A DNA stretch of 6,101 nt from an uncultured Thermoleophilia bacterium (GTDB taxonomy: Bacteria > Actinomycetota > Thermoleophilia > Gaiellales > F1-60-MAGs149): positions 1 through 6,101 of the forward strand of contig CADCWC010000257.1 of NCBI GenBank assembly GCA_902806305.1, read 5' to 3'. The translations under genes and the position numbers were made by a program. Below, in pieces: positions 1-5,905 of this stretch; position 1 is the first letter of the stretch, and every line of letters begins with the position of its first letter. The notes below the pieces were generated by a model. It saw nothing but the letters and a program-made list of their open reading frames with translations, did no database searches and was not told the origin of the DNA.

Positions 1-1087
1 GCACCCGCCGGACGGTGCCGAGCACCGGGTGCTCGGTCTCCACGACGACGGACCGGGCCTTGACCTGCGGGTCCTCGAACGCCGCCGCGAGGTCGTTGAC
101 CGGACCGCACGGGATCCCGCCCGCCCGGAGCTCGCCCAGCCAGTGCTCCGTCGTGTCGGCCGCGAAGCGCCGCTCGAGGATGTCGAGCACCTCGTCCCGG
201 TGTCGCCGCCGGGCGGCGAAGGTGGCGAACCGCTCGTCGGCGACGAGCAGCGGCACGCCGAGCGCGTCGCACAGCCGGCCGAACAGCGACTCCTTGGCCA
301 CGCAGACCACGATCCAGCCGTCCGCGGTCGCGAAGTTCTGGAACGGCACCATCGACGGGTGCGCCGAGTTGCGGGTGCGCTCCGGGAGCCAGCCGCGCGA
401 CAGGTGCCAGGTCGCGGCGTAGATCTCGAGGGCCAGCGCCGTGTCGAGCAGCGCCACGTCGTAGTCGCCGCCCCGGCCGGTCCGCCCGGCGGCGAGCAGG
501 CCCGACAGGAGCGCCGTCGCGGCCGCGAACCCGGCCGACAGGTCCACCAGCGAGAGGCCCGTGCGGGTCGGCGGCGCGCCGGGCTCCCCCGTCATCGTCA
601 TCCAGCCTGCGTAGCCCTGGACGACGTAGTCGTACGCCCCCTCGGCGGCTCTCGGGCCGGTCGTCCCGTAGCCGGTCAGGGAGACGCACACGACACGCGG
701 GTTGACGGCTTCGAGGTCGGCGTAGCGCAGCCCCAGGCGGGCCGGCTGGTCGCCGCGCAGGTTCGAGAACACGGCGTCCGAGCGGGCCACGAGGGCCTCG
801 AGCACCTCGCGGCCCCGCGGGTGGCGCAGGTCGAGCGAGATCGAGCGCTTGCCCGCGTTGAGCGTCTCGAAGAACAACGAGTGCTCGCCGTCCTGGAACG
901 GCGGCACGTAGCGGCCCGAGTCGCCGCCGCCCGAGGGGCTCTCGATCTTGACGATGTCGGCGCCGAGCTCGGCCAGGTGGCTCGTGGCCCACGGACCCGC
1001 GCCGTACTGCTCGAGGGCGAGCACCCGGATGCCGGAGAGCGGGCGTCCCCGTGCGGCGGTCGGGCCCGCGGGATCGAGTCGGTCCAT
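1..1087 (-). CDS. CaiB/BaiF class III CoA-transferase (3' end beyond window)
   Basis: This is probably a cytoplasmic class III CoA-transferase, a family that moves CoA between carboxylic acids through an aspartyl-CoA anhydride. The frame is open for 362 codons from the ATG at 1087 to the left edge, so the C-terminus (families are usually about 390-410 residues) is missing. Visible family features: the N-terminal LSGIRVLALEQYGAGPWAT segment (residues 17-35), LGADIVKIE (41-49), LNAGKRSISLDL (76-87), SLTGYGTTGP (136-145) and TGLSLVDLSAGFAAA (176-190), in which Asp182 sits at the catalytic aspartate position. The C-terminal part contains GGIPCGPVNDLAAAFEDPQV, also typical. It starts 5 nt after the MaoC gene's stop with only weak Shine-Dalgarno sequence, so translation is probably coupled. 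Acid specificity (formyl, succinyl, oxalyl, itaconyl or other) cannot be told. Family assignment is firm; substrate is unknown. Confidence 0.93.
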   Translation of the reverse strand, partial: MDRLDPAGPTAARGRPLSGIRVLALEQYGAGPWATSHLAELGADIVKIESPSGGGDSGRYVPPFQDGEHSLFFETLNAGKRSISLDLRHPRGREVLEALVARSDAVFSNLRGDQPARLGLRYADLEAVNPRVVCVSLTGYGTTGPRAAEGAYDYVVQGYAGWMTMTGEPGAPPTRTGLSLVDLSAGFAAATALLSGLLAAGRTGRGGDYDVALLDTALALEIYAATWHLSRGWLPERTRNSAHPSMVPFQNFATADGWIVVCVAKESLFGRLCDALGVPLLVADERFATFAARRRHRDEVLDILERRFAADTTEHWLGELRAGGIPCGPVNDLAAAFEDPQVKARSVVVETEHPVLGTVRRV

Positions 1088-1092
1088 GTCCG

Positions 1093-1614
1093 TCACGGCC
1101 GCGTCAGCCCGTCCCGCTGCGCCCACGGCCCGCGACCGAGGACCTCGGGCGCGTCCGTGCGGTAGACGAGGAAGCTGCGCTCGAACGAGATGACGGTCTC
1201 CCCGCGCTGGTTGACGCCCTCGGTGCGGACGCCGACGATCCCGCACGACGGGCGGCTGCCCGACGGTCGGACGGACAGCACCTCGGACTCGGCCCACAGC
1301 GTGTCGCCGGCGTGGACCGGCCGCGGCAGGCGGATGTCGACCCAGCCGAGGTTCGCGGCGGCGTTCTCGCTCGTGTCGGCCACGGACAGCCCGAGCACGA
1401 TCGCGAGCGTCAGCGACGAGACGACGAGCGGCTGCCCGAACTCGCTCTGCGCCGCGTCGGCATGGTTGAAGTGGATCTGGTTCGTGTTCATCGTCAGGAG
1501 CGTGAACCACGTGTTGTCCGCCTCGCTGACGGTGCGCCCGAGCCTCGATCGGAAGGTGTCCCCGACCTCGAAGTCCTCGAGGAACCGTCCGCGCCAGACC
1601 TTCGGTGCTGCCAT
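1093..1614 (-). CDS. MaoC-like hot-dog dehydratase/hydratase
   Basis: A 173-residue protein of the MaoC/R-hydratase type, a family that adds or removes water on enoyl-CoA or related thioesters in the cytoplasm. It shows an N-terminal FEVGDTF segment (15-21), a hydratase-like loop around TMNTNQIHF (41-49), FGQPLVVSSLT (59-69) and the hot-dog strand RPVHAGDTLWAESEV (98-112). In (R)-specific enoyl-CoA hydratases the loop carries an Asp five residues before a His. Here His48 is present but the Asp position is Asn43. I recall this N-x-N-x-x-H form in other MaoC-like proteins, so it may mark a subfamily rather than a dead enzyme. The ATG at 1614 is chosen because GGGAGG lies 4 nt upstream. Longer starts (ATG 1635, GTG 1722) add a Gly/Arg/Asp-rich tail and lack such a site. 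It follows the LacI gene by 88 nt and precedes the CoA-transferase by 5 nt, suggesting the two act on the same CoA ester. Confidence 0.88.
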   Translation of the reverse strand: MAAPKVWRGRFLEDFEVGDTFRSRLGRTVSEADNTWFTLLTMNTNQIHFNHADAAQSEFGQPLVVSSLTLAIVLGLSVADTSENAAANLGWVDIRLPRPVHAGDTLWAESEVLSVRPSGSRPSCGIVGVRTEGVNQRGETVISFERSFLVYRTDAPEVLGRGPWAQRDGLTRP

Positions 1615-1618
1615 GCCG

Positions 1619-1624
1619 CCTCCC
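1619..1624 (-). promoter_or_regulatory. Shine-Dalgarno site of the MaoC-like gene
   Basis: Read on the minus strand, GGGAGG stands 4 nt before the ATG at 1614. It is the clearest ribosome-binding sequence in the window and decides this start over the upstream in-frame ATG (1635) and GTG (1722). A proper site here fits the 88-nt gap from the previous gene, where coupling would be less effective. Confidence 0.65.
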
Positions 1625-1702
1625 TCGTCGTCCATGCCGACTGCGTCGTCGATCGGTCGGGGCCCACCGCCTCGCCCGTCGTCGGAACGGGCCGCGGGCC
1701 GG

Positions 1703-2704
1703 TCAGCGTGGCGGCGCTGCACAGCTCGGCCGCATCAGGAACTCGGTCGGGAGGACGACGTTCGCGACGTCCGCCTCGCCGCCGAGGGTGGCCAGCAGCA
1801 GCTCGGCCGCCGACTGCCCGAGCCGTCGGGCGTCGCGCCGGACGACCGCGATCGGCGGGTCGTGGAGCTCCGCGATCGGCACGTTGTCGCAGCCGATGAA
1901 CGAGATGTCGGTGCCGACCCGCACACCACGCTCGTGCAGGGCGCGGAGCGCTCCGGCCATCAGCGTGTTGCCGGCCGCGATCAGGGCCGTCGGACGGGGC
2001 GTCCGGTCGAGCGCGGCGAGCGCGCCCCGGTAGCCCTCCTCGACCCCGAACTGGCCCTCGATCACGACGAGCCGTCCGCCGCCCTTCCAGAGCGTGTCCT
2101 CCACCCCGGCGCGCCGCTCGCGCGCGGGCAGCGTCGGACCGCCGACGACGAGCGCCACGTCGCGGTGGCCGAGCTCGAGGAGGTGGCGCGTCGCCTCCTC
2201 CATGCCGCCGCGGTGGTCGAAGATCGCCGTGCGGGCCGTCACGCCGGCGGGCAGGTCCCGGTCGAGCAGGACGAGGGGCAGCTCCGACGTCCGGAGCAGC
2301 TCGACGATCGCCGGCGTGTCCTCCTGGGCCAGCGACAGGAGCAGGCCGTCGACCTGCCGCTGCTCGAGCAGGCGCACGTTGTCGGCGTCGAGCGCGGGGT
2401 CGCCCTCCGAGTTCGTCAGGAGCAGCGAGTAGCCCGCCGTGCGCAGCCGCCGTTCCGCGCCGGTGACGATCTCGGCGAAGATCGGGTTCGCGATGTCCGA
2501 GACGGCGAACCCGACCGACAAGGTCCGCCGCCTGCGCAGCCCCTGCGCGAGGACGTTCGGGCGGTACCCCAGGTCGTCGACGGCCGCGAGCACGGCGTCC
2601 CGCATGCGCGCGCTGACGTCGGGGTGCCCGGACAGCACGCGGGAGACCGACGAGATCGCCACGCCCGCCCGGTCCGCCACCTCGCGGATGCTCGGCTTCG
2701 TGAC
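1703..2704 (-). CDS. LacI-family transcriptional regulator, start codon unclear
   Basis: A LacI/GalR-type regulator: N-terminal helix-turn-helix, hinge helix and periplasmic-binding-protein-like sensor domain. Numbering from the codon at 2704, TKPSIREVADRAGVAISSV (2-20) plus SRVLSGHPDVS (21-31) form the DNA-binding domain. LGYRPNVLAQGLRRRRT (45-61) is the hinge region, and the sensor domain runs from TLSVGFAVSDIANPIFAEI to about 330. It contains VDGLLL (118-123), LVLLDRDLP (144-152), LGHRDVALVVGG (178-189) and FIGCDNVPIAEL (269-280). The length (333 residues) is normal. The start is odd: the codon where family members usually begin is GTC at 2704, and no ATG, GTG or TTG exists in frame back to the SDR stop. 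Options are a CTG at 2809, a GTG at 2680 that would remove part of HTH helix 1, or a sequence error. The coordinates mark homology, not a proven start. Lying inside the operon, it probably represses the promoter near 5906-5935 until a sugar-acid metabolite binds. Confidence 0.9.
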   Translation of the reverse strand, partial: VTKPSIREVADRAGVAISSVSRVLSGHPDVSARMRDAVLAAVDDLGYRPNVLAQGLRRRRTLSVGFAVSDIANPIFAEIVTGAERRLRTAGYSLLLTNSEGDPALDADNVRLLEQRQVDGLLLSLAQEDTPAIVELLRTSELPLVLLDRDLPAGVTARTAIFDHRGGMEEATRHLLELGHRDVALVVGGPTLPARERRAGVEDTLWKGGGRLVVIEGQFGVEEGYRGALAALDRTPRPTALIAAGNTLMAGALRALHERGVRVGTDISFIGCDNVPIAELHDPPIAVVRRDARRLGQSAAELLLATLGGEADVANVVLPTEFLMRPSCAAPPR

Positions 2705-2740
2705 CGCGCGTCCGTCGACCCGGCCGTCGGAGCGGCCGTC
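2705..2740 (-). repeat. Three degenerate 12-nt units encoding (DGRx)3 ahead of the LacI HTH
   Basis: On the minus strand three 12-nt units follow each other directly up to the codon at 2704: GACGGCCGCTCC (2740-2729), GACGGCCGGGTC (2728-2717) and GACGGACGCGCG (2716-2705). In the LacI frame they read DGRS, DGRV and DGRA. Differences within the Asp-Gly-Arg codons are at third positions only, which would fit translation of this stretch in the LacI frame, though three short units in GC-rich DNA are weak evidence. If translated, it forms a flexible charged tail before the DNA-binding domain. Confidence 0.5.
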
Positions 2741-2805
2741 CGCGCCGTCGACGCCCGGGCTGCTGCCCGTGATGCGGTCCGCACCGCCGTCGGGGACCTG
2801 CGGGC

Positions 2806-3576
2806 TCAGATCTTCACCAGCCGGAAGCCGCCGTCGACGTTCATGATCTCGCCGGTCACGAACGACGCCGCGTCGGAGAGCAGGAACCTGATCACCGCTG
2901 CGACCTCCTCCGGTCTGCCGATGCGACCGAGCGCGTGCTGTGCCTCGGCCTTGTCGCGGCGGACGAGCCCGCCGTCGAAGGCCTGACGCACGAGCGGCGT
3001 CTCGACCATCCCCGGCGCGACCGCGTTGACCCGCACGCCGTGCGGCGCCCACTCGACGGCGAGCACCTGCGTGAGGCCGGCGAGGCCCCCCTTGGCGGTC
3101 GTGTACGAGAGCCGGCCCGGGAAGCCGAAGTGCATGGCGATCGAGCCGACGTTGACGATGGACCCCCGTCCGGCCTCCACCATCCGGCGCCCGACGGCCT
3201 GACACGTGTTGAAGACGCCGCCGAGGTTGACGTCGAGGACGAGGTCGAAGTCGGACCGGGACAGCGTCGCGGCGGCGCCGTAGCGCTGGATGCCGGCCGA
3301 GCAGACGAGCAGCGTGGGTGTCCCGAGCTGCTCCGTCACCGCGGCGGTGGCGGACTCGACGGCCCCGGCGTCGGCCACGTCGACCTCGAACCACCGCACC
3401 CGGTCCGCGCCGTACCGGTCGAGGAGCTCGGCCGACGCCGGCCCGACGTCGAACCCGGCCATCCGCAGGCGCTCGTCATGGCGCAGGAGCCCCTCGGCGA
3501 CAGCCGACCCGATCCCGGACGCTGCGCCGGTCACGACCGCCACGTCGGGCGTCCCGGAGGCCGCGGTCACCTGCAT
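2806..3576 (-). CDS. SDR-family NAD(P)-dependent oxidoreductase
   Basis: A 256-residue classical short-chain dehydrogenase/reductase, cytoplasmic, probably oxidising a hydroxyl on a sugar acid or sugar lactone. Visible motifs: cofactor loop TGAASGIG (16-23); Asp43 in GFDV at the end of the second strand, which favours NAD over NADP; VDVAD (65-69); CSAG (92-95) where NNAG is usual; and a complete catalytic tetrad Asn117, Ser145, Tyr158 and Lys162 in the YTTAK context. PGMVETPL (188-195) and the C-terminal TGEIMNVDGGF (241-251) are typical. The ATG at 3576 lies 9 nt after enzyme B's stop without a clear Shine-Dalgarno site, so translation is likely coupled. Next to two acid-sugar dehydratases, candidate roles are an aldose dehydrogenase or a 2-keto-3-deoxy-acid dehydrogenase, as in L-fucose-type oxidative pathways. 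Sequence alone does not choose between these. Confidence 0.93.
   Translation of the reverse strand: MQVTAASGTPDVAVVTGAASGIGSAVAEGLLRHDERLRMAGFDVGPASAELLDRYGADRVRWFEVDVADAGAVESATAAVTEQLGTPTLLVCSAGIQRYGAAATLSRSDFDLVLDVNLGGVFNTCQAVGRRMVEAGRGSIVNVGSIAMHFGFPGRLSYTTAKGGLAGLTQVLAVEWAPHGVRVNAVAPGMVETPLVRQAFDGGLVRRDKAEAQHALGRIGRPEEVAAVIRFLLSDAASFVTGEIMNVDGGFRLVKI
2807..2818 (-). promoter_or_regulatory. Possible CTG start and ribosome-binding site of the LacI gene
   Basis: On the minus strand the SDR gene ends with ATCTGA. The CTG at 2809-2807 is in frame with the LacI protein and overlaps the SDR stop as CTGA, the same geometry as the common ATGA coupling. GGTGA (2818-2814), which can pair with the 16S rRNA tail, lies 4 nt upstream. 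Starting here would give 368 residues with a 35-residue Gly/Asp/Arg/Ser-rich leader before the usual N-terminus. CTG starts are rare, so this is a hypothesis built on the absence of any ATG, GTG or TTG between 2808 and 2681 in this frame. Confidence 0.3.
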
Positions 3577-3585
3577 CGCCGAGGG

Positions 3586-4737
3586 TCAGCGGTCGGCACG
3601 GTGCCGATCGATGTACGCGGCGTCGTAGTGCCAGCCGAGGCCCGGACCGTCGGGCAGGCGCATCGTCCCGTCCTCGAGCTCGGGGCGGTTCTCGATCAGG
3701 CCCCACCAGATGGGGTCGCGGTCCGGGTGGAAGACCTCGAGGTACGTGCCGTGCGGCTGGCTGGCCAGCAGGTGCCCGGCGACCTGCGGCTCCTCGTGGT
3801 GGGCGAGCTGCACGCCGTAGACGTGGGCCACGGCGGCGTTCCGGCGCCAGTTCGTGGGACCGCCGGCCCAGGAGGAGTCGAAGTTGCACACGTCGACGGC
3901 GCCCGCCTGCATGAGGTCGCGGCAGCCCTCCGGGGAGTGCTCGCTCTGCCCGGCGCAGACCGGGATGCGGCCGCGCGCACGGACCTCGCGCATGTCGCGC
4001 GCGTCGTTCGCCCAGCGGCACGGCTCCTCGAACCAGCGGATGCCGACGTCGCGCACCCGGTCGCACAGCTCGAGGGCCATCGGCAGCGTGTAGCCCTGGT
4101 TGGCGTCGATCGTGATGACGAAGTCGTCGCCCACCGTCGCCCGGCACGCCTCGACGCGAGCCGCGTCGACCGCGGGCGGGCGCGACCCGAGCTTGAACTT
4201 GCAGCCGCGGAACCCCATCGCGACCCACTCCTCCACCTCGGCGCGCGCCTCGTCCTCGGCGCCGTAGTAGCCGCCGATGATGTTGACCGGCAGGCGGTCG
4301 CGGTAGCCGCCCCAGAGCTGGTGCAGCGGCCGCCCGAGCGCCTGTCCGATCGCGTCCCAGATCGCCGTGTCGACGCCCGCCAGCGCCACGAGGCCGATCC
4401 GCCGGTCGCGGAGCTGGTCGAACGTCACCGGGTAGCCGAGCTCCCAGCACCGCTCGACGGCGAAGGCGTCCTGCCCGATCAGGCGCGGCTCGATCTCGGT
4501 CCGGACGACGTCCATGATCGCGGCCTGGGTGTCGACCTCGTCGGCGGCGTAGGCCTCGCCGACGATGCCATCGTCCGTGTGCACGCGCGTCAGGATCGTG
4601 GCGCGGTGGGTCATCGCGTAGTAGCTGCCGCGGTAGACCCGCCCGAGCGGCACGACGAGCGGGACCTGCTCGATGCGCCGGATGGTCAGGCCGGTGCCAC
4701 GTTCGACGGCGGTGGCGGTGTCGTGGCCGGTGACCAT
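3586..4737 (-). CDS. Enolase-superfamily (mandelate racemase subgroup) dehydratase, enzyme B
   Basis: A 383-residue member of the mandelate racemase/muconate lactonizing group, which abstracts the proton next to a carboxylate using Mg2+. Many relatives dehydrate acid sugars to 2-keto-3-deoxy acids. The capping domain covers about 18-140; the barrel follows. Seen: K180-F-K182 (KxK on strand 2), Asp211 in IDANQGY, Glu237 in FEEP, Asp287 and His314 (the His-Asp dyad, 27 residues apart as in mandelate racemase), and Glu334 in TYLEVF. The third metal ligand, Glu in mandelate racemase, is Gln264 here (CAGQSE). D-glucarate dehydratase uses Asn there, so an amide ligand has precedent. The ATG at 4737 overlaps the preceding stop as TGATG and has no Shine-Dalgarno site, indicating coupling. 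An upstream extension of the frame to 5103 is antisense-like, arginine/glycine-rich and rejected. Dehydratase is more likely than racemase given the SDR beside it; substrate is unknown. Confidence 0.92.
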   Translation of the reverse strand: MVTGHDTATAVERGTGLTIRRIEQVPLVVPLGRVYRGSYYAMTHRATILTRVHTDDGIVGEAYAADEVDTQAAIMDVVRTEIEPRLIGQDAFAVERCWELGYPVTFDQLRDRRIGLVALAGVDTAIWDAIGQALGRPLHQLWGGYRDRLPVNIIGGYYGAEDEARAEVEEWVAMGFRGCKFKLGSRPPAVDAARVEACRATVGDDFVITIDANQGYTLPMALELCDRVRDVGIRWFEEPCRWANDARDMREVRARGRIPVCAGQSEHSPEGCRDLMQAGAVDVCNFDSSWAGGPTNWRRNAAVAHVYGVQLAHHEEPQVAGHLLASQPHGTYLEVFHPDRDPIWWGLIENRPELEDGTMRLPDGPGLGWHYDAAYIDRHRADR

Positions 4738-5330
4738 CAGCGTGCGATCTGGAACCGGTCGACCACCGACTGGTCGACCTCGATCCCGAGGCCGTGCCCC
4801 TGCGGGAGCGCCATCAACCCGTTCTGGTGCACGATCGCGCCGCCGATCAGGTCGGCCTGCAGCGGGCCCTTGAACGGCTGCTCCTCGAGCTGCCGGCAGA
4901 CGGGCTTGGCCCATGACAAGGCGAGGCTCGCGGCGGTGTCGATCGCGGTCGACCAGGCGTGCGCGTTGCCCTGGCGCCGGTGCACCTCGAGGAGGTCGCA
5001 GCTGAGCGCGAATCCCGTGATCCCGCCGACCCGACCGGGGTCGAGCCCGACGACGTCGACGGCACCGGTGAGGACGATCCGCTCCACGCCCGCCGGGGAC
5101 CACTCCCGCTCGCCGTAGGCGATCATCGTCTGCGTGGCCGCGCGGAGCTGCGCGTAGCCCTCCGGGTCATCGGCCCCGAGCGGCTCCTCGATCCAGTCGA
5201 GGTCGTACTCCTCGAAGGCGCGCACCCGCTTGACGGCCTCGGGGACGGTCCAGCGGTTGCGGACGCCGCAGTCGATCATGATCCGCCGGTCGGGTCCGAT
5301 CGCCTCGCGCACGGCACGCATGAACTCCAC
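4737..5330 (-). CDS. Enzyme A, C-terminal part downstream of the amber codon
   Basis: The frame continues after the TAG; the first start-like codon is GTG at 5330, three sense codons (CGG CGT GAC) beyond the stop, giving 197 residues. This piece holds barrel strands 3-8 with all metal ligands (Asp200, Glu228, Glu254 in full-length numbering) and the Asp277/His304 dyad. It lacks the capping domain and Lys162. Reinitiation at the GTG is conceivable because terminating ribosomes are only 9 nt away, but no convincing Shine-Dalgarno site precedes it. Its intact frame, ending in the TGATG overlap with enzyme B, argues that the amber codon is recent or not a full block. Confidence 0.6.
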   Translation of the reverse strand: MEFMRAVREAIGPDRRIMIDCGVRNRWTVPEAVKRVRAFEEYDLDWIEEPLGADDPEGYAQLRAATQTMIAYGEREWSPAGVERIVLTGAVDVVGLDPGRVGGITGFALSCDLLEVHRRQGNAHAWSTAIDTAASLALSWAKPVCRQLEEQPFKGPLQADLIGGAIVHQNGLMALPQGHGLGIEVDQSVVDRFQIAR

Positions 5331-5339
5331 GTCACGCCG

Positions 5340-5342
5340 CTA
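5340..5342 (-). other. In-frame amber (TAG) codon inside enzyme A
   Basis: The minus strand reads GGC TTC GAG TAG CGG CGT GAC GTG GAG. Every other gene end visible in the window is TGA, so this is the only TAG at a coding position here. One base change would make it CAG, TAC, TGG, GAG or AAG, any of which would suit this loop. Confidence 0.9.
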
Positions 5343-5870
5343 CTCGAAGCCGAGGTTGGCGTGCCCGAGCTTGCCGAAGCCGACCTTGACGCCGCGCAGG
5401 CCCGTCGACAGCCAGCCCGCGATCTCCTCCGCCATCTCGCCGACGTCGGAGCTCATGGCGTGGCTCGACGCGATCGCCGGCAGCTCGTCCTTGGCCGGGC
5501 CGCCGAGGAGATCGACGACGCTCCGCTCGAGGACCTTGCCCTTCAGGTCCCAGAGCGCGACGTCGAGCCCCGAGAGGGCGAAGCCGGCGATGCCCACGCC
5601 ACCGGTCCCGTACCACCAGGTCCGCTCCCGCAGCGTGCGCATGACACTCGCGTTCCGGACCGGGTCCGCGCCGACGAGGTCGCCGCGCGAGGCCTCGATG
5701 ATCACGGCCGCGGCCACGGCCGCCTCGGGCCAGTACGTCGTGCACTCGCCCCACCCCGTCCGGCCGTCGTCGTCCGTGACGCGGACGAGGCACACTCCCC
5801 GATGGCGGCCGTGGTCGTTCGGCTCCGGGTACGACACCGGGAAGGCGTCGACGGCAGCGATGGTGGACAA
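5340..5870 (-). CDS. Enzyme A, N-terminal part up to the amber codon
   Basis: As translated conventionally this is a 176-residue product: the complete capping domain plus the first two barrel strands, ending at GLRGVKVGFGKLGHANLGFE. It retains Lys162 but none of the three metal ligands or the His-Asp dyad, so alone it cannot be an active enolase-type enzyme. The TTG start has AAAGG about 11 nt upstream, a weak and distant ribosome-binding site. Family members average about 370-400 residues, so this is under half length. Confidence 0.7.
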   Translation of the reverse strand: MSTIAAVDAFPVSYPEPNDHGRHRGVCLVRVTDDDGRTGWGECTTYWPEAAVAAAVIIEASRGDLVGADPVRNASVMRTLRERTWWYGTGGVGIAGFALSGLDVALWDLKGKVLERSVVDLLGGPAKDELPAIASSHAMSSDVGEMAEEIAGWLSTGLRGVKVGFGKLGHANLGFE

Positions 5871-5887
5871 GCGGGGTCCCGCCTTTC

Positions 5888-5901
5888 GGGATACGTTTCC
5901 A
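5888..5901 (-). promoter_or_regulatory. Candidate LacI-family operator
   Basis: The minus strand reads TGGAAACGTATCCC, an imperfect palindrome centred on CG (inner 12 bases GGAAACGTATCC, five of six pairs matched). CG-centred sites of this shape with AAACG/CGTTT cores are typical targets of LacI/GalR-family repressors. It overlaps the transcription start expected from the promoter at 5906-5935 and lies 17 nt upstream of enzyme A's start codon, so a bound protein would block initiation. The operon's own LacI-type protein is the obvious candidate ligand. The link is inferred from location only. Confidence 0.55.
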
Positions 5902-5905
5902 GCCG

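Larger units (their letters stand above)
4737..5870 (-). pseudogene. Enolase-superfamily dehydratase, enzyme A, interrupted by an in-frame TAG
   Basis: Read through, this frame makes a 377-residue enolase-superfamily enzyme, likely an acid-sugar dehydratase. A TAG at codon 177 (5342-5340) interrupts it; the codons after it continue in the same frame with no indel. The capping domain is about 1-130 (DAFPV, GRTGWGE, LSGLDVALWDLKGK). The barrel has K162-V-G164, where most relatives have KxK, then Asp200 in MIDCG, Glu228 in WIEEP, Glu254 in AYGERE, Asp277 in GLDPGRVGG and His304 in GNAHAWS. Spacings 200-228, 254-277 (23) and 277-304 (27) match or nearly match mandelate racemase. The stop falls in the variable loop after barrel strand 2. 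The start is TTG at 5870, chosen by homology at STIAAVDAFPV and its place just downstream of promoter and operator-like sites. It is the first gene of the operon. Explanations: recent nonsense mutation, sequencing or assembly error, readthrough, or translation as two pieces. Family is certain; functional state is not. Confidence 0.85.

Noticed and set aside
1615..1702. Possible separate promoter or operator in the gap between the LacI and MaoC genes
   Set aside because: No convincing -10/-35 pair or CG-centred palindrome was seen in this 88-nt gap.
1615..1722. 36-residue N-terminal extension of the MaoC-like protein, with GTG at 1722 or ATG at 1635
   Set aside because: The ATG at 1614 has GGGAGG just upstream and gives the usual family length; the extension is low-complexity and has no ribosome-binding site.
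2810..3394. Upstream extension of the LacI frame into the SDR gene, which would make a 563-residue fusion
   Set aside because: The added part is an arginine/glycine-rich shadow of the SDR gene with no recognisable domain; the LacI domains already give a normal length.
4738..5103. Upstream extension of enzyme B's frame to 5103
   Set aside because: It overlaps the C-terminal half of enzyme A out of frame and is a low-complexity shadow; the ATG in the TGATG overlap matches the family N-terminus.
5330..5342. Frameshift as the cause of the split in enzyme A
   Set aside because: The codons before and after the TAG are in the same frame with no gain or loss of bases, so only a base substitution or recoding is needed.
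5340..5342. Pyrrolysine or genome-wide TAG reassignment
   Set aside because: Nothing in the window (no Pyl genes, no suppressor tRNA) supports it; TGA-only gene ends are common at high GC and six cases are too few.
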